Shown: positions 9,027 to 18,031, counted from the first letter of the stretch. The stretch: DNA of 64,000 nucleotides from Ancylobacter dichloromethanicus (GCF_018390645.1 NZ_JAHBGC010000007.1:46196-110195); one strand, 5' to 3'. Program-made: numbers and translations. The notes: generated from the sequence alone by a model not told the origin.

Positions 9027-9044
9027 TGTCGACGCTAATCGACA
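9027..9044. promoter_or_regulatory. Candidate ArsR operator
   Basis: A perfect inverted repeat, TGTCGA-N6-TCGACA, sits one base upstream of the arsR start codon. Its position at the expected promoter of the ars operon suggests an ArsR binding site. Confidence 0.5.
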
Positions 9045-9397
9045 GGTAGGAATCATGCAAGTGTCGAGCAGGTCCAGGAGGACGACGCGCCGCTAGCCTA
9101 GTCTGCCCGAAGCAGAAGGAGGGGGCTTAGCGCCAGACGCGGAACGTGGAGGATAGGCGGATAGCGGATGCCACGTAGTTTTTTTGGGGGAGACATCGCT
9201 TCTCGTTTTCTGAGGGGCACAGCCAGCGCCAGGACCCTTGTTGCACCGCAGCAGAATATCATTTAGGCCAAGTCCATTCGTCAGGACCCGGTAAAACCCC
9301 GGGTGGCTCTTCCGGCCGCCGATCCGCCGGATCACGCACAGTTAGCGCGCGTCCCGCTCGCCATTCGGCGAACGCTCGCTCTTGCGAAGATTCCCAC
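9045..9397. other. Intergenic region between arsR and the SulP gene
   Basis: About 350 bases hold the divergent promoters of the ars operon and the SulP permease. I see no supported gene; a leftward open frame at 9093-9335 has unlike codon use and no family features. Short inverted repeats occur near 9350-9385 (cgctcgcc / ggcgaacgctcg), but none is convincing as a terminator. Confidence 0.4.
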
Positions 9398-10879
9398 ATG
9401 ACATTGACCTCACGCTATTTTCGCGACTGGACCTCCAATATCCGCGCCGACGTGCTCGCCGGCATCGTCGTCGCGCTCGCCCTGATTCCGGAAGCCATAG
9501 GCTTCTCGGTCATTGCCGGCGTCGATCCCAAGGTGGGCCTCTTCGCCTCCTTCGCCATCGCCTGCGTCTCCGCTGTCGTCGGTGGGCGGCCGGGCATGAT
9601 CTCCGCCGCGACGGCGGCGACCGCCGTGGTGATGGTCAGCCTCGTGCGCGATTACGGCCTGAACTATCTCTTCGCGGCGACCATTCTGATGGGCGTCATC
9701 CAGATCATCGCCGGCGTGCTGAGGCTCGGCCGCGTGATGCGCTACGTCTCGCGCTCGGTGATCACCGGCTTTGTCAACGCGCTCGCCATCCTGATCTTCA
9801 TGGCGCAGCTGCCGGAGCTGATCGGCGTGCCGCTCGACACCTATCCGATGATCGCCGCCGGCCTTGCGATCATCTATCTGTTCCCGCGCCTGACCAAGGC
9901 GATCCCCTCGCCGCTGGTCGCCATCGCCGTGCTCACCGCCTTCGCGTGGTGGAGCGGCCTGGAACTGCGCACCGTCGGCGATCTCGGCGAGCTGCCCTCC
10001 AGCCTGCCGGTCTTCACCCAGCCGCAGGTGCCACTGACGCTGGAGACGTTGCAGATCATCCTACCCTATTCGCTCACCCTCGCGGCTGTCGGCCTGCTAG
10101 AGTCGCTGCTCACGGCGCAGATCGTCGACGACATGACCGACACGATGAGCAACAAGAGCCAGGAATGCGTCGGACAGGGCGCGAGCAACATCGCCTCGGC
10201 GCTGATCGGCGGCATGGGCGGCTGCGCCATGATCGGCCAGTCGGTGATCAACGTCACCTCCGGCGGGCGCGGCCGGCTCTCGACCTTCGTTGCCGGCAGC
10301 TTCCTGCTGTTTCTGATCCTCGTGCTCGACGACCTCGTGCGGATCATTCCGATGGCGGCGCTGGTCGCCGTCATGATCATGGTGTCGATCGGCACCTTCT
10401 CCTGGCGCTCGATCCTCGATCTGCGCCGCAATCCGCGGTCCTCGTCCGTGGTGATGCTGGCGACGGTGATCACGGTGGTGGCGACGCACGACCTCGCCAT
10501 CGGCGTGCTAGTCGGCGTGCTACTGTCGGGCGTGTTCTTCGCCGGCAAGGTCTCGCAGCTCGTCGCCGTCGGCGAGCATGTCGACGACGAGAGCGGCCGC
10601 GTCACCTATGTCGTCTCGGGCCAGATCTTCTTCGCCTCCGCCGAGGTGTTCCTGCGCGGCTTCGATTTCGACCGGCCGGCGCGCGAGGTGATGATCGACC
10701 TCACCCACGCGCATTTCTGGGACATCACCTCGGTCGGCGCGCTGGACAAGGCGGTGCTGAAGTTTCGCAAGGCCGGCGCGCGCGTGGAGGTGATCGGCCT
10801 CAACGAGGCGAGCGCCACAATGGTCGCGCGCTTCGCTAGGCACGACAAGGACGTACCAGCCGCTGCGGACCTCCATTGA
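9398..10879 (+). CDS. SulP family anion permease with STAS domain
   Basis: This 493-residue inner-membrane protein has the SulP core in residues 1-400 ([30 protein letters not shown] in helices 1-3, then [20 protein letters not shown]). A C-terminal STAS domain follows at about 405-475, with [19 protein letters not shown]. SulP proteins move sulfate, bicarbonate or other anions, and the substrate cannot be read from sequence. It is a single gene between the ars operon and an HxlR regulator. Given the sulfite-oxidation genes nearby, sulfate is possible but not shown. Confidence 0.88.
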   Translation: MTLTSRYFRDWTSNIRADVLAGIVVALALIPEAIGFSVIAGVDPKVGLFASFAIACVSAVVGGRPGMISAATAATAVVMVSLVRDYGLNYLFAATILMGVIQIIAGVLRLGRVMRYVSRSVITGFVNALAILIFMAQLPELIGVPLDTYPMIAAGLAIIYLFPRLTKAIPSPLVAIAVLTAFAWWSGLELRTVGDLGELPSSLPVFTQPQVPLTLETLQIILPYSLTLAAVGLLESLLTAQIVDDMTDTMSNKSQECVGQGASNIASALIGGMGGCAMIGQSVINVTSGGRGRLSTFVAGSFLLFLILVLDDLVRIIPMAALVAVMIMVSIGTFSWRSILDLRRNPRSSSVVMLATVITVVATHDLAIGVLVGVLLSGVFFAGKVSQLVAVGEHVDDESGRVTYVVSGQIFFASAEVFLRGFDFDRPAREVMIDLTHAHFWDITSVGALDKAVLKFRKAGARVEVIGLNEASATMVARFARHDKDVPAAADLH

Positions 10880-10963
10880 TGGCATAAGCGCCATCTAGGC
10901 CATCCGATGGAGCGAGCCGGCCCATGGAGCGAGTCGGACGGGCAATGGATGCCGGCCATTCTC

Positions 10964-11356
10964 TCAAGCCAGCCGACTGCCATGACCCCTACGCAGTGAA
11001 CGCGCCCAGTCCGCCAGTCCCTCGAAGATCGGCTTTAGCGCCCTCGCGTTGTCAGTCAGCGCATACTCTACCCGCGGCGGGATCTCCGCATAGGCAGTGC
11101 GAGCGATCAGGCCATCGGCTTCGAGAGCTCTGAGCTGCGCCGTGAGCATGTGCTGCGTGATACCGGGCAATGCCCGGCGCAGTTCGCCAAATCGCATGGG
11201 TCCGGCCAGCAGCACCCAAAGGATATCGATCTTCCACCTGCCAGTGATCATGTTCACCGCCTGGCGAAACTCGTTGAGCTCGACCACCGAAGGCACGCAG
11301 ACCTCCGGGACAGACGCGTCGTCGGTTGTCCCTTCCATGCCAGTCCGATTTTCCAT
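10964..11356 (-). CDS. HxlR family transcriptional regulator
   Basis: This 130-residue protein has an HxlR winged-helix core at about residues 35-115 (ITGRWKIDILWVLLAGPMRF, LPGITQHMLTAQLRALEADGLI, YALTDNARALKPI). It carries one Cys near residue 20, ahead of the domain, where redox- or aldehyde-sensing members often have theirs. It is divergent from the NmrA-like and isochorismatase-like genes and probably controls them. Two inverted repeats in the shared 327-bp spacer are candidate operators. Confidence 0.85.
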   Translation of the reverse strand: MENRTGMEGTTDDASVPEVCVPSVVELNEFRQAVNMITGRWKIDILWVLLAGPMRFGELRRALPGITQHMLTAQLRALEADGLIARTAYAEIPPRVEYALTDNARALKPIFEGLADWARSLRRGHGSRLA

Positions 11357-11495
11357 GCTATGCGCAGGCGTGGATATTACAGCGGTTTTTCATACCATCA
11401 TCATGAGATCGCCTGCGAGACAAGCGAGCCTGTCACAGGACGCCCTCCAGCGCCCGGCCGGCTGCCGCCATCCGGTCGAGTCGTGATCAGGAACT

Positions 11496-11517
11496 CTATG
11501 CTATCCCTATAGCATAG
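11496..11517. repeat. Inverted repeat in HxlR/NmrA intergenic region
   Basis: Perfect 8-bp arms CTATGCTA and TAGCATAG are separated by 6 bases. It lies midway in the divergent 11357-11683 spacer and is a candidate regulator site. No gene is seen in that spacer. Confidence 0.45.
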
Positions 11518-11621
11518 GCGCCGCGGCGCATTGACAGCCTATGTCCATGCTGCGCGTGGCAACCAAGCTCATCTTCTGCAGTCACAGGCGCCAGGCACCA
11601 CCTGACTGACAGTATTATTTT

Positions 11622-11635
11622 TCATACTGGTATGA
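11622..11635. promoter_or_regulatory. Candidate HxlR operator
   Basis: TCATAC-TG-GTATGA forms perfect 6-bp arms around two bases, 48 bp before the NmrA-like start. Related TCATACC and GTATG half-sites recur nearby at about 11387 and 11690. Confidence 0.4.
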
Positions 11636-11683
11636 TTTTTCATTCTACTTGCGAAAGGCGATGCTGCATATAGCTTCCATACC

Positions 11684-12550
11684 ATGAGTATGCGAAACGA
11701 TAACTCTCCAAAGATCATCGTCGTCCTCGGGGCCACTGGACAGCAAGGCGGCGGGATCGCGCGGGCGCTGGCGGCGGACGGCCGGTGGAAGCTGCGCGCC
11801 TTCTCGCGAAATCCTGCCTCGGATTCGGCTCGTCGGCTCGCCGCCAGGGGCTTCGAGGTGGTCGCCGGCGATATGGACGACCCGGCTTCCATGCGTGCGG
11901 CTTTCAAAGGAGCGCATGGCGTTTTTTCCGTCCAGGGCACGGACCAAGGTGGAGAGGTGGAGACGCGCCGCGGCATCGCCGTCGCAGACGCGGCGCTTGC
12001 CGCTGGGGTCGAGCACTTCATCTACGGATCCGTCGGCGGCGCAGACCGCCGTTCAGGCGTCCCCCACTTTGAGAGCAAGAGGCGGATTGAGGAACATGTC
12101 CTCAGCATCCGCCTGCCGGCAACGATCGTTCGACCCGTCTTCTTCATGGACAATTTCACCAAGGCCTCGATGCGGCTCGTGCTGCTGGCCTTGATGCGCA
12201 GCTACGTCCCGAAGGCGAAGCCGCTCCAGATGATCGCCGTCGATGATATCGGCAAATGGGTGGCGCGCGCCTTCGCGGATCCTGCGGGCTTCATCGGGAA
12301 AGCGGAGGAGATTGCCGGCGACGAACTGACACGCGCGCAAATCGTCGCCGCGCTGAAACGGCACGGCTGGTCGGCGGGACTTCCATTTCCGCTTCCAAGG
12401 CTGCTGCTGCGCCCGCTTCCCTATGACGTGCGCAGGATGTTCGAATGGTTCGGCACCGCCGGCTATTCCGCGGACATCCCGGCCTTGAAGGCACGGCAAC
12501 CCGACATCCTCACATTTGAAGACTGGCTTGCCAGGCAGCCGACTGGGTGA
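11684..12550 (+). CDS. NmrA-like NAD(P)-binding protein
   Basis: A 288-residue atypical short-chain dehydrogenase with the Rossmann nucleotide loop IIVVLGATGQQGGGIARAL at residues 10-28 and the NmrA pattern of residues after it (RAFSRNPAS, VVAGDMDDPASM, GVFSVQ). Family members act as NAD(P)H sensors or quinone-type reductases; the catalytic Tyr-Lys pair is not evident. Its start is divergent from hxlR. The isochorismatase-like gene follows 65 bp later and is probably in the same unit. Confidence 0.82.
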   Translation: MSMRNDNSPKIIVVLGATGQQGGGIARALAADGRWKLRAFSRNPASDSARRLAARGFEVVAGDMDDPASMRAAFKGAHGVFSVQGTDQGGEVETRRGIAVADAALAAGVEHFIYGSVGGADRRSGVPHFESKRRIEEHVLSIRLPATIVRPVFFMDNFTKASMRLVLLALMRSYVPKAKPLQMIAVDDIGKWVARAFADPAGFIGKAEEIAGDELTRAQIVAALKRHGWSAGLPFPLPRLLLRPLPYDVRRMFEWFGTAGYSADIPALKARQPDILTFEDWLARQPTG

Positions 12551-12615
12551 CGGCCGCTTTTCGCGGAAGCGGCGATGCGGGTCCGGACGGCACTGAATCA
12601 AAGGAGTAAGGGTCG

Positions 12616-13188
12616 ATGCACAAGAACGTTTACACGCCCGAAAATGCAGCGATGCTGCTGATCGACCATCAGGAGGGCACGATATCCTGGACGCACTCTC
12701 ACGACGTCAGCGGAATCAAGGAAAATGCCCTGTCTCTGGCGAAGATTGCCAGCGCTGTCGGGATGCCGCTGGTGCTGACAGCGAGCATGGAGGACCAGGC
12801 ACAAGGTCCGTTGCTGCCTGAATTCGAAGCGATTGCACCTGAGGCTTTTGCGAGCCGCATCAAGCGAGCCGGCATCGTCAATGCGATGCACGACGAGAAC
12901 TTCAATCACGCGGTGAGGGACACCGGCCGCAAGAAGGTCGTTGTTGCCGGGATCACCACCGAGGTCTGCGTGGTCTTCCCTGTCCTTCAGTTGCTGGATG
13001 AGGGCTATGAGGTGCAGGTCGTCTGCGATGCGTCCGCATCGTTTACGAAGATCGGTGATGATGCCGCGCTGCGCCGGATGGAACAGGCTGGCGCCGTGAT
13101 CACCTCCACCGCTCAGCTGATCTCCGAGCTTGCCGTTGATTGGACCACGCCCAAGGGACAAGAGCTTGGCAAGCTTTTCAACACTTGA
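12616..13188 (+). CDS. Isochorismatase-like (YcaC-type) cysteine hydrolase
   Basis: This 190-residue protein has the three-part active site of the family: Asp17 in MLLIDHQEG, Lys in the SRIKRAG region, and the nucleophile Cys in VAGITTEVCV. Substrates in this group range from isochorismate to small amides and are not predictable here. A strong Shine-Dalgarno AAAGGAG precedes ATG 12616. With NmrA and HxlR it forms a small stress-type cassette seen in many proteobacteria. Confidence 0.85.
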   Translation: MHKNVYTPENAAMLLIDHQEGTISWTHSHDVSGIKENALSLAKIASAVGMPLVLTASMEDQAQGPLLPEFEAIAPEAFASRIKRAGIVNAMHDENFNHAVRDTGRKKVVVAGITTEVCVVFPVLQLLDEGYEVQVVCDASASFTKIGDDAALRRMEQAGAVITSTAQLISELAVDWTTPKGQELGKLFNT

Positions 13189-13461
13189 ACCTAACCCCCT
13201 GGCTCGATCCATTTAACGAATTTCGGGTGTTTGCCGATGCTCGGGATGGTCTTGGCAGAGAGTCCGCAACTCCAGGAACGACCGAGTTCAGGATCTCGCC
13301 GAGACGCCCGGGGGCTGACGAACTGGATCACCGAGCTTTCCTGTATCGTCGCCCGCTGCCTTGCGGGGCATCGTAACCGCCCGCGTTTCGGAGGTTGTAC
13401 AGGGCCTTTCATTGAAACTTGCTGCACGGCCAAGTCTTTTGAAAGTCCTGGCTTGTCGAGC
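13189..13461. other. Intergenic region, no gene seen
   Basis: These 273 bases separate two convergent operons. I find no supported coding region, strong hairpin or repeat. Confidence 0.35.
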
Positions 13462-13929
13462 CTAGCTCAGCCCCGCCAGCACGAGGAAGAAGGCGGTGTG
13501 GGCGACGGCGAAGGCGAGAATGCCGACGGCGCTGAGCGTGTTGATGCCGGCAAAACCCTGGCCGAGGGCGGGCAGCACGATGCCGGCATTGATCAACCAG
13601 ACCAGCAGCGCATAGATCAGTCCCTTTTCGAGAGCTGAACCGGGCAAGAGCGGCCTGATCCAGACATAGATCACCGCGAACGCCAGTCCCACGGCGACCT
13701 TGAAGCCGTTGGTGAAGAGAGCGCCGTTCGGATCGGGAAGAGAGAGCGCGGCCCAGATGCGATCGACGCCGAACCCCTGCAGCACGGGGCCGGTCCACAT
13801 CTTCACCAGCCGCTGGAAGCCGCCGCGCGCGGTGACGATGCCGAACCGGTCGGCGAGGCCAAGCAGGAGGAAATTGACCGCCAGCCCGACCAGGCCCGCC
13901 AGCAGCGCCCTCGAGTAAGTGGCAAGCAT
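13462..13929 (-). CDS. Small integral membrane protein of unknown function
   Basis: The 155-residue protein has four or five hydrophobic segments (LLAGLVGLAVNFLLLGLADRF, VAVGLAFAVIYVWI, LIYALLVWLINAGIVLPAL, VGILAFAVAHTAFFLVLAGL). I do not recognise a domain with confidence; it resembles small uncharacterised membrane proteins of the DUF6789 type. It is the last gene of the leftward run DUF305, YVTN, ECF sigma, anti-sigma, this gene, 11 bp after the anti-sigma stop. A role in envelope stress fits the context but is inferred. Confidence 0.6.
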   Translation of the reverse strand: MLATYSRALLAGLVGLAVNFLLLGLADRFGIVTARGGFQRLVKMWTGPVLQGFGVDRIWAALSLPDPNGALFTNGFKVAVGLAFAVIYVWIRPLLPGSALEKGLIYALLVWLINAGIVLPALGQGFAGINTLSAVGILAFAVAHTAFFLVLAGLS

Positions 13930-13940
13930 TATCGTTCCCC

Positions 13941-14720
13941 TCAGGCCTCGCTGCGGATCTGGCGGCGCACTTCGTCCGCCAGCGGGTGCAGCCTGTCGGA
14001 CGCCACCCCTCCGACGAGGCTGTAGCCGAGGCCGTTGTCGGCCCAGGCGAAGCCGTTGAGCTCGCCTTCCGCGTGCGACGACATGGGCATGTCGCGCTCG
14101 GCCTTCATCGGCCGCGCCAGCATCACGAGGCGAGTGCCGCGATCGTCGTCATACATGAACAGCGCCGCCGGACCGTGCTCGGTCGGCACCACGCGCCCGC
14201 CCATGAGCCGGTAGCCCGCCGCGGTCAGGTCCGGAATGCCGATCGGACGGCCGACACGCTTGGCGGTCCAGGCGGCGAGCACGTCGCGATCGCTCGCGCG
14301 GATCTCGACCGGCCGCACCTGGTCGGGCGCGTAGGTCGCATAGCTCGCCGCCGCCTCGCGGGCGAGCGCCTGGATTCCTTCGGAGGGCGGAGGCGTCATG
14401 CCGCGCAGCGACCAGCCGCCAGCGGCGCCCACGGACAACAGCAGCACCGCGGCAGCCGCCATCGCCCAGCGCGGCGCTTGCCGGGGACGCCGGCGTTCCT
14501 CGATCATGCGCGAAAGATCGAGTTCCGTCGGCACCGGCTCCTCGATCACCGGGGCGAAAGCCGCGCGCAGCATGTCGGCCTGCTCACTATGGAGGGCGAG
14601 GCGCTGCGCAACATCCGGGTGAGCGTCGAGATAGGCGAGCACCTCCGCATGACGGGCGGGATCGAGCGTGCGGTCGAGGAGACCGTTGAGGTCGTCTTCG
14701 GTGATTGGGCGAGAGCTCAT
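13941..14720 (-). CDS. Anti-sigma factor, membrane-anchored
   Basis: This 259-residue protein has an N-terminal anti-sigma domain (ITEDDLNGLLDRTLDPARHAEVLAYLDAHPDVAQRLA), one transmembrane helix at about residues 85-105 (WAMAAAAVLLLSVGAAGGWS), and a periplasmic C-terminal part. It should hold the adjacent ECF sigma factor at the membrane until a periplasmic signal arrives. The start overlaps the sigma gene by 4 bases (ATGA). No zinc HxxxCxxC motif is seen, so it is not a ZAS type. Confidence 0.82.
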   Translation of the reverse strand: MSSRPITEDDLNGLLDRTLDPARHAEVLAYLDAHPDVAQRLALHSEQADMLRAAFAPVIEEPVPTELDLSRMIEERRRPRQAPRWAMAAAAVLLLSVGAAGGWSLRGMTPPPSEGIQALAREAAASYATYAPDQVRPVEIRASDRDVLAAWTAKRVGRPIGIPDLTAAGYRLMGGRVVPTEHGPAALFMYDDDRGTRLVMLARPMKAERDMPMSSHAEGELNGFAWADNGLGYSLVGGVASDRLHPLADEVRRQIRSEA

Positions 14721-15247
14721 TTCACGCTCCGGAGATAGGGCGGCGAGAGGGTCGCGCGCGGTTCGGCGGACATCAGCCGGGCAAGGCGTTCGCGGGCACG
14801 CGACAGCCGCGACATCACGGTGCCGATCGGCACGTCGAGCACCCGCGCGGTCTCGGCATAGGAGAGCTCCTCGACGGTGACCAGCAGCAGCACGGTGCGC
14901 TGCTCGTCCGGCAACCGGGCCAGCGCGGCGAGCAATTCGCGATGGCGCAGCCCATCCTCCTGCGGCGCAGCGAGCGACAGGTTCGCGGCATCGGCATCGT
15001 CAAGGGCGACGTGGACCGGCCGCTGCGCCGAGCGGCGCAGCCGCGTCATGGCGAGATTGTGCAGGATGGTGAAGATCCACGCCCGCGCATCGTCGTTCGG
15101 ACGCCGCTGATGCCAGCGGCTGATGGCGCGCTCCAGGCAGTCCTGCACCAGATCGTCCGCTGCCGCCCGCTCGCGCATCAGGGCGCGGGCATAGCGCCGG
15201 AGCGCGGGGATGAGCGGCTCGATGAGGCGCACCATCTCGTGGTCCAT
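14717..15247 (-). CDS. ECF-type RNA polymerase sigma factor
   Basis: A 176-residue ECF sigma factor. Region 2 is at about residues 10-75 (LRRYARALMRERAAADDLVQDCLERAI, DDARAWIFTILHNLAMTRLRR). Region 4 is at 110-160 (LPDEQRTVLLLVTVEELSYAETARVLDVPIGTVMSRLSRAR). It is translationally coupled to its anti-sigma. The preceding DUF305 and YVTN genes lie in the same direction, and the operon promoter at 17361-17385 carries the GGAATAA/GTC motif also found at sorA, so autoregulation is likely. Confidence 0.9.
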   Translation of the reverse strand: MDHEMVRLIEPLIPALRRYARALMRERAAADDLVQDCLERAISRWHQRRPNDDARAWIFTILHNLAMTRLRRSAQRPVHVALDDADAANLSLAAPQEDGLRHRELLAALARLPDEQRTVLLLVTVEELSYAETARVLDVPIGTVMSRLSRARERLARLMSAEPRATLSPPYLRSVK

Positions 15248-15325
15248 GCTGTCTCCTTGTCGCGAGAGAAGGCGGGCCGCCCGCGGTTGCGAGACGTTCC
15301 GCCTTCATCCCGGGCGGCATGCCGG

Positions 15326-16783
15326 TCAGTCGAGCGTCTGGCGCTGCACCACGGCACCGGGCTGCGCGGTCGAGCCCTCGGCGATGACGAGATAGCGCCG
15401 CTGCGCCTTCGCGTCGTTCTGTACGATCTGGCGGATCGGACCGGCAGCGTTGACGATGGCCGAACCGGCCGGATTGGTCATGAAGGCGGAGAGAGGTTCC
15501 AGCGTGCCCTTGCCGTCCGGCTGACTGGCCAGCGCCAGCACATAGGGCTTCTTCGGCGCGAGGCCGGTCACCGAGGCCTGCAGGATCTGGATTAGACCCT
15601 GATCGAACAGCGAGACGCTGGTCGGGGCCTTGCCCTCTCCCTTGCCTTCCTGGCTGAGGGTGAGATGCGCCGTCTGACGCGCCACGCCGAGCGGCTGCAG
15701 GTTCTGCATACCGTCGCCCTCCGGCACCGCATTCGGCACATAGTTGACCGCTTGCGGCGCCTGGCCGATCGGGATCGTGGCGACCACCTTGTTGGTCAGG
15801 GTGTCGATGGCGGCGAGCGCGTCAGCATTCTCAAGACCCACATAGACCCGCGACCCGTCGCCCGACGGCCAGATGCCGTGCGGCAGCTTGCCGACCGGAA
15901 TGGTCGCGACCTGCGAGAAGTCGTCGGTGCGGAACACCTTCACCTCGTTAAGTCCGCCCACCGTCACATAGGCGAAGCTGCCATTGGCGTTATGCGCGAA
16001 GTTGACGTGGTTGGTGATCGGGCCGGTGTCGAGCGTCTTGATGACGTCGAAAGGCGGCTGCGCGTTGAACACCTGCGTCTTGCCGATGTCCTTCAGCGTG
16101 AACCAGACCTGCTTGCCGTCCGGTGTCGCGGCGATGTTCGGGCAGAACGGGCTCTCCTGCTTCACATGGCCGACGATCATATGGTCGGCAACCGAGATCA
16201 CCACCGTCTCCGGCATGAAGGAAGAACAGACATAGCCGTATTTGCCGTCGGGCGAGAAGATCTGAATGCCCGGGCCGTTCGGCACCTTGATGCGGGCCTT
16301 CTCCTCATAGGTCGTCCCGTCCAGCACGGCGATGTAGTCCTCGCCGCGCACCGTGACCCAGACTTCCTTGCCGTCCGGCGTGAAGAACGCCTCGTGCGGC
16401 GAGCGGCCGACATAGGTGGTGAGCTTGACCCTATTGGTCGCGGTGTCGATGAAGGTCACCGAGTTCGAGCCGATCGACACCACGGCGATGGTCTTGCGGT
16501 CAGGGGAGAAGCCCATGCCGTGCACCAGCACCTGCCCCTTGTAGAGCGGGCTGAAGTTCACCGGCTGCGGCTCGCCCAGCCGGATGACGCCGACGAGCTT
16601 GTTAGTGGCGGGATCGGTGACGGAGATGGTGTTGGAGAACTGCTCGGCGGCATAGACGCGGTCGCGGCTGCTCAGCGGGATGTCGGGGGCGGAGGCGGCG
16701 AACGGCGCCTGTCCGGCGAAGGCGGGCGCCGCACAGGCGAGAAGGCTGCTGGCGAGCACGCCGGTCAGGAAAGGATTCTTCAT
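15326..16783 (-). CDS. Periplasmic YVTN-type beta-propeller protein
   Basis: The 485-residue protein starts with a signal peptide (VLASSLLACAAPAFA) and then repeats of a seven-bladed propeller of the YVTN kind: TISVTDPATNKLVGVIRLG, SVTFIDTATNRVKLTTYVG, VKVFRTDDFSQVATIPVGKL, LAAIDTLTNKVVATIPIG. The last 130 residues form a separate domain after VPEGDGMQNL. No catalytic role is visible; such propellers bind partners or metals in the periplasm. It is 10 bp after DUF305 and upstream of the ECF sigma gene, so it may be part of the signal input or output of that system. Confidence 0.82.
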   Translation of the reverse strand: MKNPFLTGVLASSLLACAAPAFAGQAPFAASAPDIPLSSRDRVYAAEQFSNTISVTDPATNKLVGVIRLGEPQPVNFSPLYKGQVLVHGMGFSPDRKTIAVVSIGSNSVTFIDTATNRVKLTTYVGRSPHEAFFTPDGKEVWVTVRGEDYIAVLDGTTYEEKARIKVPNGPGIQIFSPDGKYGYVCSSFMPETVVISVADHMIVGHVKQESPFCPNIAATPDGKQVWFTLKDIGKTQVFNAQPPFDVIKTLDTGPITNHVNFAHNANGSFAYVTVGGLNEVKVFRTDDFSQVATIPVGKLPHGIWPSGDGSRVYVGLENADALAAIDTLTNKVVATIPIGQAPQAVNYVPNAVPEGDGMQNLQPLGVARQTAHLTLSQEGKGEGKAPTSVSLFDQGLIQILQASVTGLAPKKPYVLALASQPDGKGTLEPLSAFMTNPAGSAIVNAAGPIRQIVQNDAKAQRRYLVIAEGSTAQPGAVVQRQTLD

Positions 16784-16793
16784 CGGTCGGTTC

Positions 16794-17318
16794 CTACTTC
16801 ATCGGCATCGACATGGCCGGCATCGTCATGTGGCCGGCGGACATCGTGCTGTGGGATGTGGTGAGGCCGGAGGTGGTGAGGCCGGACATGGCGGAATGGT
16901 CGTGGACGGTGCCGGCCTCCGGCTCGGTCGGCGCCGGCGCGGAAGGCGGCAGAGGCTGGCCGAGCGCGAGCCGCATCGCGGCGATCTCCTGCTGCTGCTC
17001 GACCACGATCTCCTGCGCGAGGCGGCGCAGCAGCGGGTTGGTGCCGTAGCGCAGATAGGCGACCGCCATGTCGATGGCGCCCTGATGGTGCGGGATCATC
17101 ATCGCCGTGAAGTCGGCGTCGATGTCGCCGGTCGGCTTCACCTCCATCTCCGCCATCATCTTGTCCATGGCGGCCGTGTTCTCGGTGAGGAACGGCGCTT
17201 CGTCGCTGGTCGTGGAAGCCGTCTCGGTGCCATGGTCGTGGTCGTGCGCCTCGGCCGCGGCGCCGGCGAGGCACAGCGCGAGCAGCGCGCCGACATGGGA
17301 CAGGTGTCGTTGTCGCAT
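16794..17318 (-). CDS. DUF305 family periplasmic protein
   Basis: A secreted 174-residue protein with a signal peptide ending near AAAEAHD. The DUF305 core is at about residues 40-120: MDKMMAEM, DIDADFTAMMIPHHQGAIDMA and LAQEIVVEQQQEIAAMR. The flanks are rich in His and Met (HDHDHGTE near the start; repeats of GLTTS and a Met/His tail MSAGHMTMPAMSMPMK), which suggests copper or other soft-metal binding. It leads the operon with the YVTN and ECF genes and has an ECF-like promoter 43 bp upstream. Confidence 0.85.
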   Translation of the reverse strand: MRQRHLSHVGALLALCLAGAAAEAHDHDHGTETASTTSDEAPFLTENTAAMDKMMAEMEVKPTGDIDADFTAMMIPHHQGAIDMAVAYLRYGTNPLLRRLAQEIVVEQQQEIAAMRLALGQPLPPSAPAPTEPEAGTVHDHSAMSGLTTSGLTTSHSTMSAGHMTMPAMSMPMK

Positions 17319-17360
17319 GGGCTTTTCTCCTTCCGGCGCGATGGCGCCTTCGGAAGGTTG

Positions 17361-17385
17361 GACTCCGGGCCGTCGCGATTATTCC
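17361..17385 (-). promoter_or_regulatory. Predicted ECF sigma promoter of DUF305 operon
   Basis: On the minus strand GGAATAA is followed after 15 bases by GTC, 43 bp before the DUF305 start. The same pair occurs at 17479-17503 (+) and, with 16 bases between, at 19624-19649 (-), all next to genes linked to ECF modules. Confidence 0.6.
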
Positions 17386-17478
17386 GGCCCGGCACGCATT
17401 TTTCTGCGGTCCTTCGCATTGGCCCGTCCGACGCCCGCGCCAGGCTGGGAGAAATTCGGGACCCGCGCCCTGCGGGGC

Positions 17479-17503
17479 GGAATAAATCGGCGCGGCGCGA
17501 GTC
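17479..17503 (+). promoter_or_regulatory. Predicted ECF sigma promoter of NTF2-like gene
   Basis: GGAATAA-N15-GTC on the plus strand ends 35 bp before ATG 17539. It is divergent from the matching motif of the DUF305 operon, so both directions may use the same sigma factor. Confidence 0.6.
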
Positions 17504-17538
17504 TCCCGTGTGCAGGCCACATTTGGAGATACACGCAC

Positions 17539-17964
17539 ATGCGCCTTTCAACCCTCGCCGCCACCCTCGTCCTCGTCGCCGCTTCCGGCTCGGCCGCGCT
17601 GGCAGGACCTGCTGAAGACCTCGCCAGGTCACGCATCGACGCCATTGCCGGCGGCGACCTCGCCACTGTCACCGCCGCTTACGGCCCCGCTGCAACCCTG
17701 CACTGGGTTGGCGGCCCGCTCGACGGTACCTACAGCCAGCCGGGCAAGATCAAGGAGATCTGGTCGAAATTCTTCGCCGCCCAGGGCGCCCAGAAGGCGA
17801 CCGTCGCCGCGGCGGCGGAGGCGGCCAATCCCAAGGGCGGCACCGTGACAATCGACGCCAGCTTCGCCGGCAAGAACACCGTCAAGGTGCGCTACGTGCT
17901 GCTCTATCGCGACGGCAAGCTCACCGACGAGATCTGGCAGGTCAATCCCGCCGCCGCCTATTGA
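17539..17964 (+). CDS. Secreted NTF2/SnoaL-like protein
   Basis: This 141-residue protein has a signal peptide (LAATLVLVAASGSAALA, cleavage about residue 23) and an NTF2-like fold: an N-terminal helix (DLARSRIDAIAGGDLATVTAAY), LHWVGGPLDGTYSQPGKIKEIWSKFFA, and a closing strand VRYVLLYRDGKLTDEIWQVNP. These proteins bind small ligands or act as isomerases, and no active-site residue can be named. ATG 17539 is chosen because the signal peptide starts there. The upstream ECF-type promoter and the strong hairpin downstream make it a single-gene unit. Confidence 0.75.
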   Translation: MRLSTLAATLVLVAASGSAALAGPAEDLARSRIDAIAGGDLATVTAAYGPAATLHWVGGPLDGTYSQPGKIKEIWSKFFAAQGAQKATVAAAAEAANPKGGTVTIDASFAGKNTVKVRYVLLYRDGKLTDEIWQVNPAAAY

Positions 17965-17974
17965 GCCACCAATC

Positions 17975-18006
17975 CCGTGGGGGCGGCCATGGTGCCGCCC
18001 CCACGG
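17975..18006. terminator. Strong hairpin between convergent genes
   Basis: A perfect 13-bp stem, CCGTGGGGGCGGC with GCCGCCCCCACGG, encloses a 6-base loop. It lies 10 bp after the NTF2-like stop and 26 bp past the convergent sorB stop, so it may end both transcripts. There is no clear T tract. Confidence 0.6.
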
Positions 18007-18031
18007 AACTCAATGGTCAGTAGGTCTTGGA

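Noticed and set aside
9093..9335. Leftward 80-codon open frame between arsR and the SulP gene
   Set aside because: Composition unlike neighbours, no recognised features and no ribosome site.
10878..10960. Short stem GATGGC/GCCATC after the SulP gene and a 14-bp imperfect direct repeat
   Set aside because: Only a 6-bp stem without a T tract; too weak to call a terminator.
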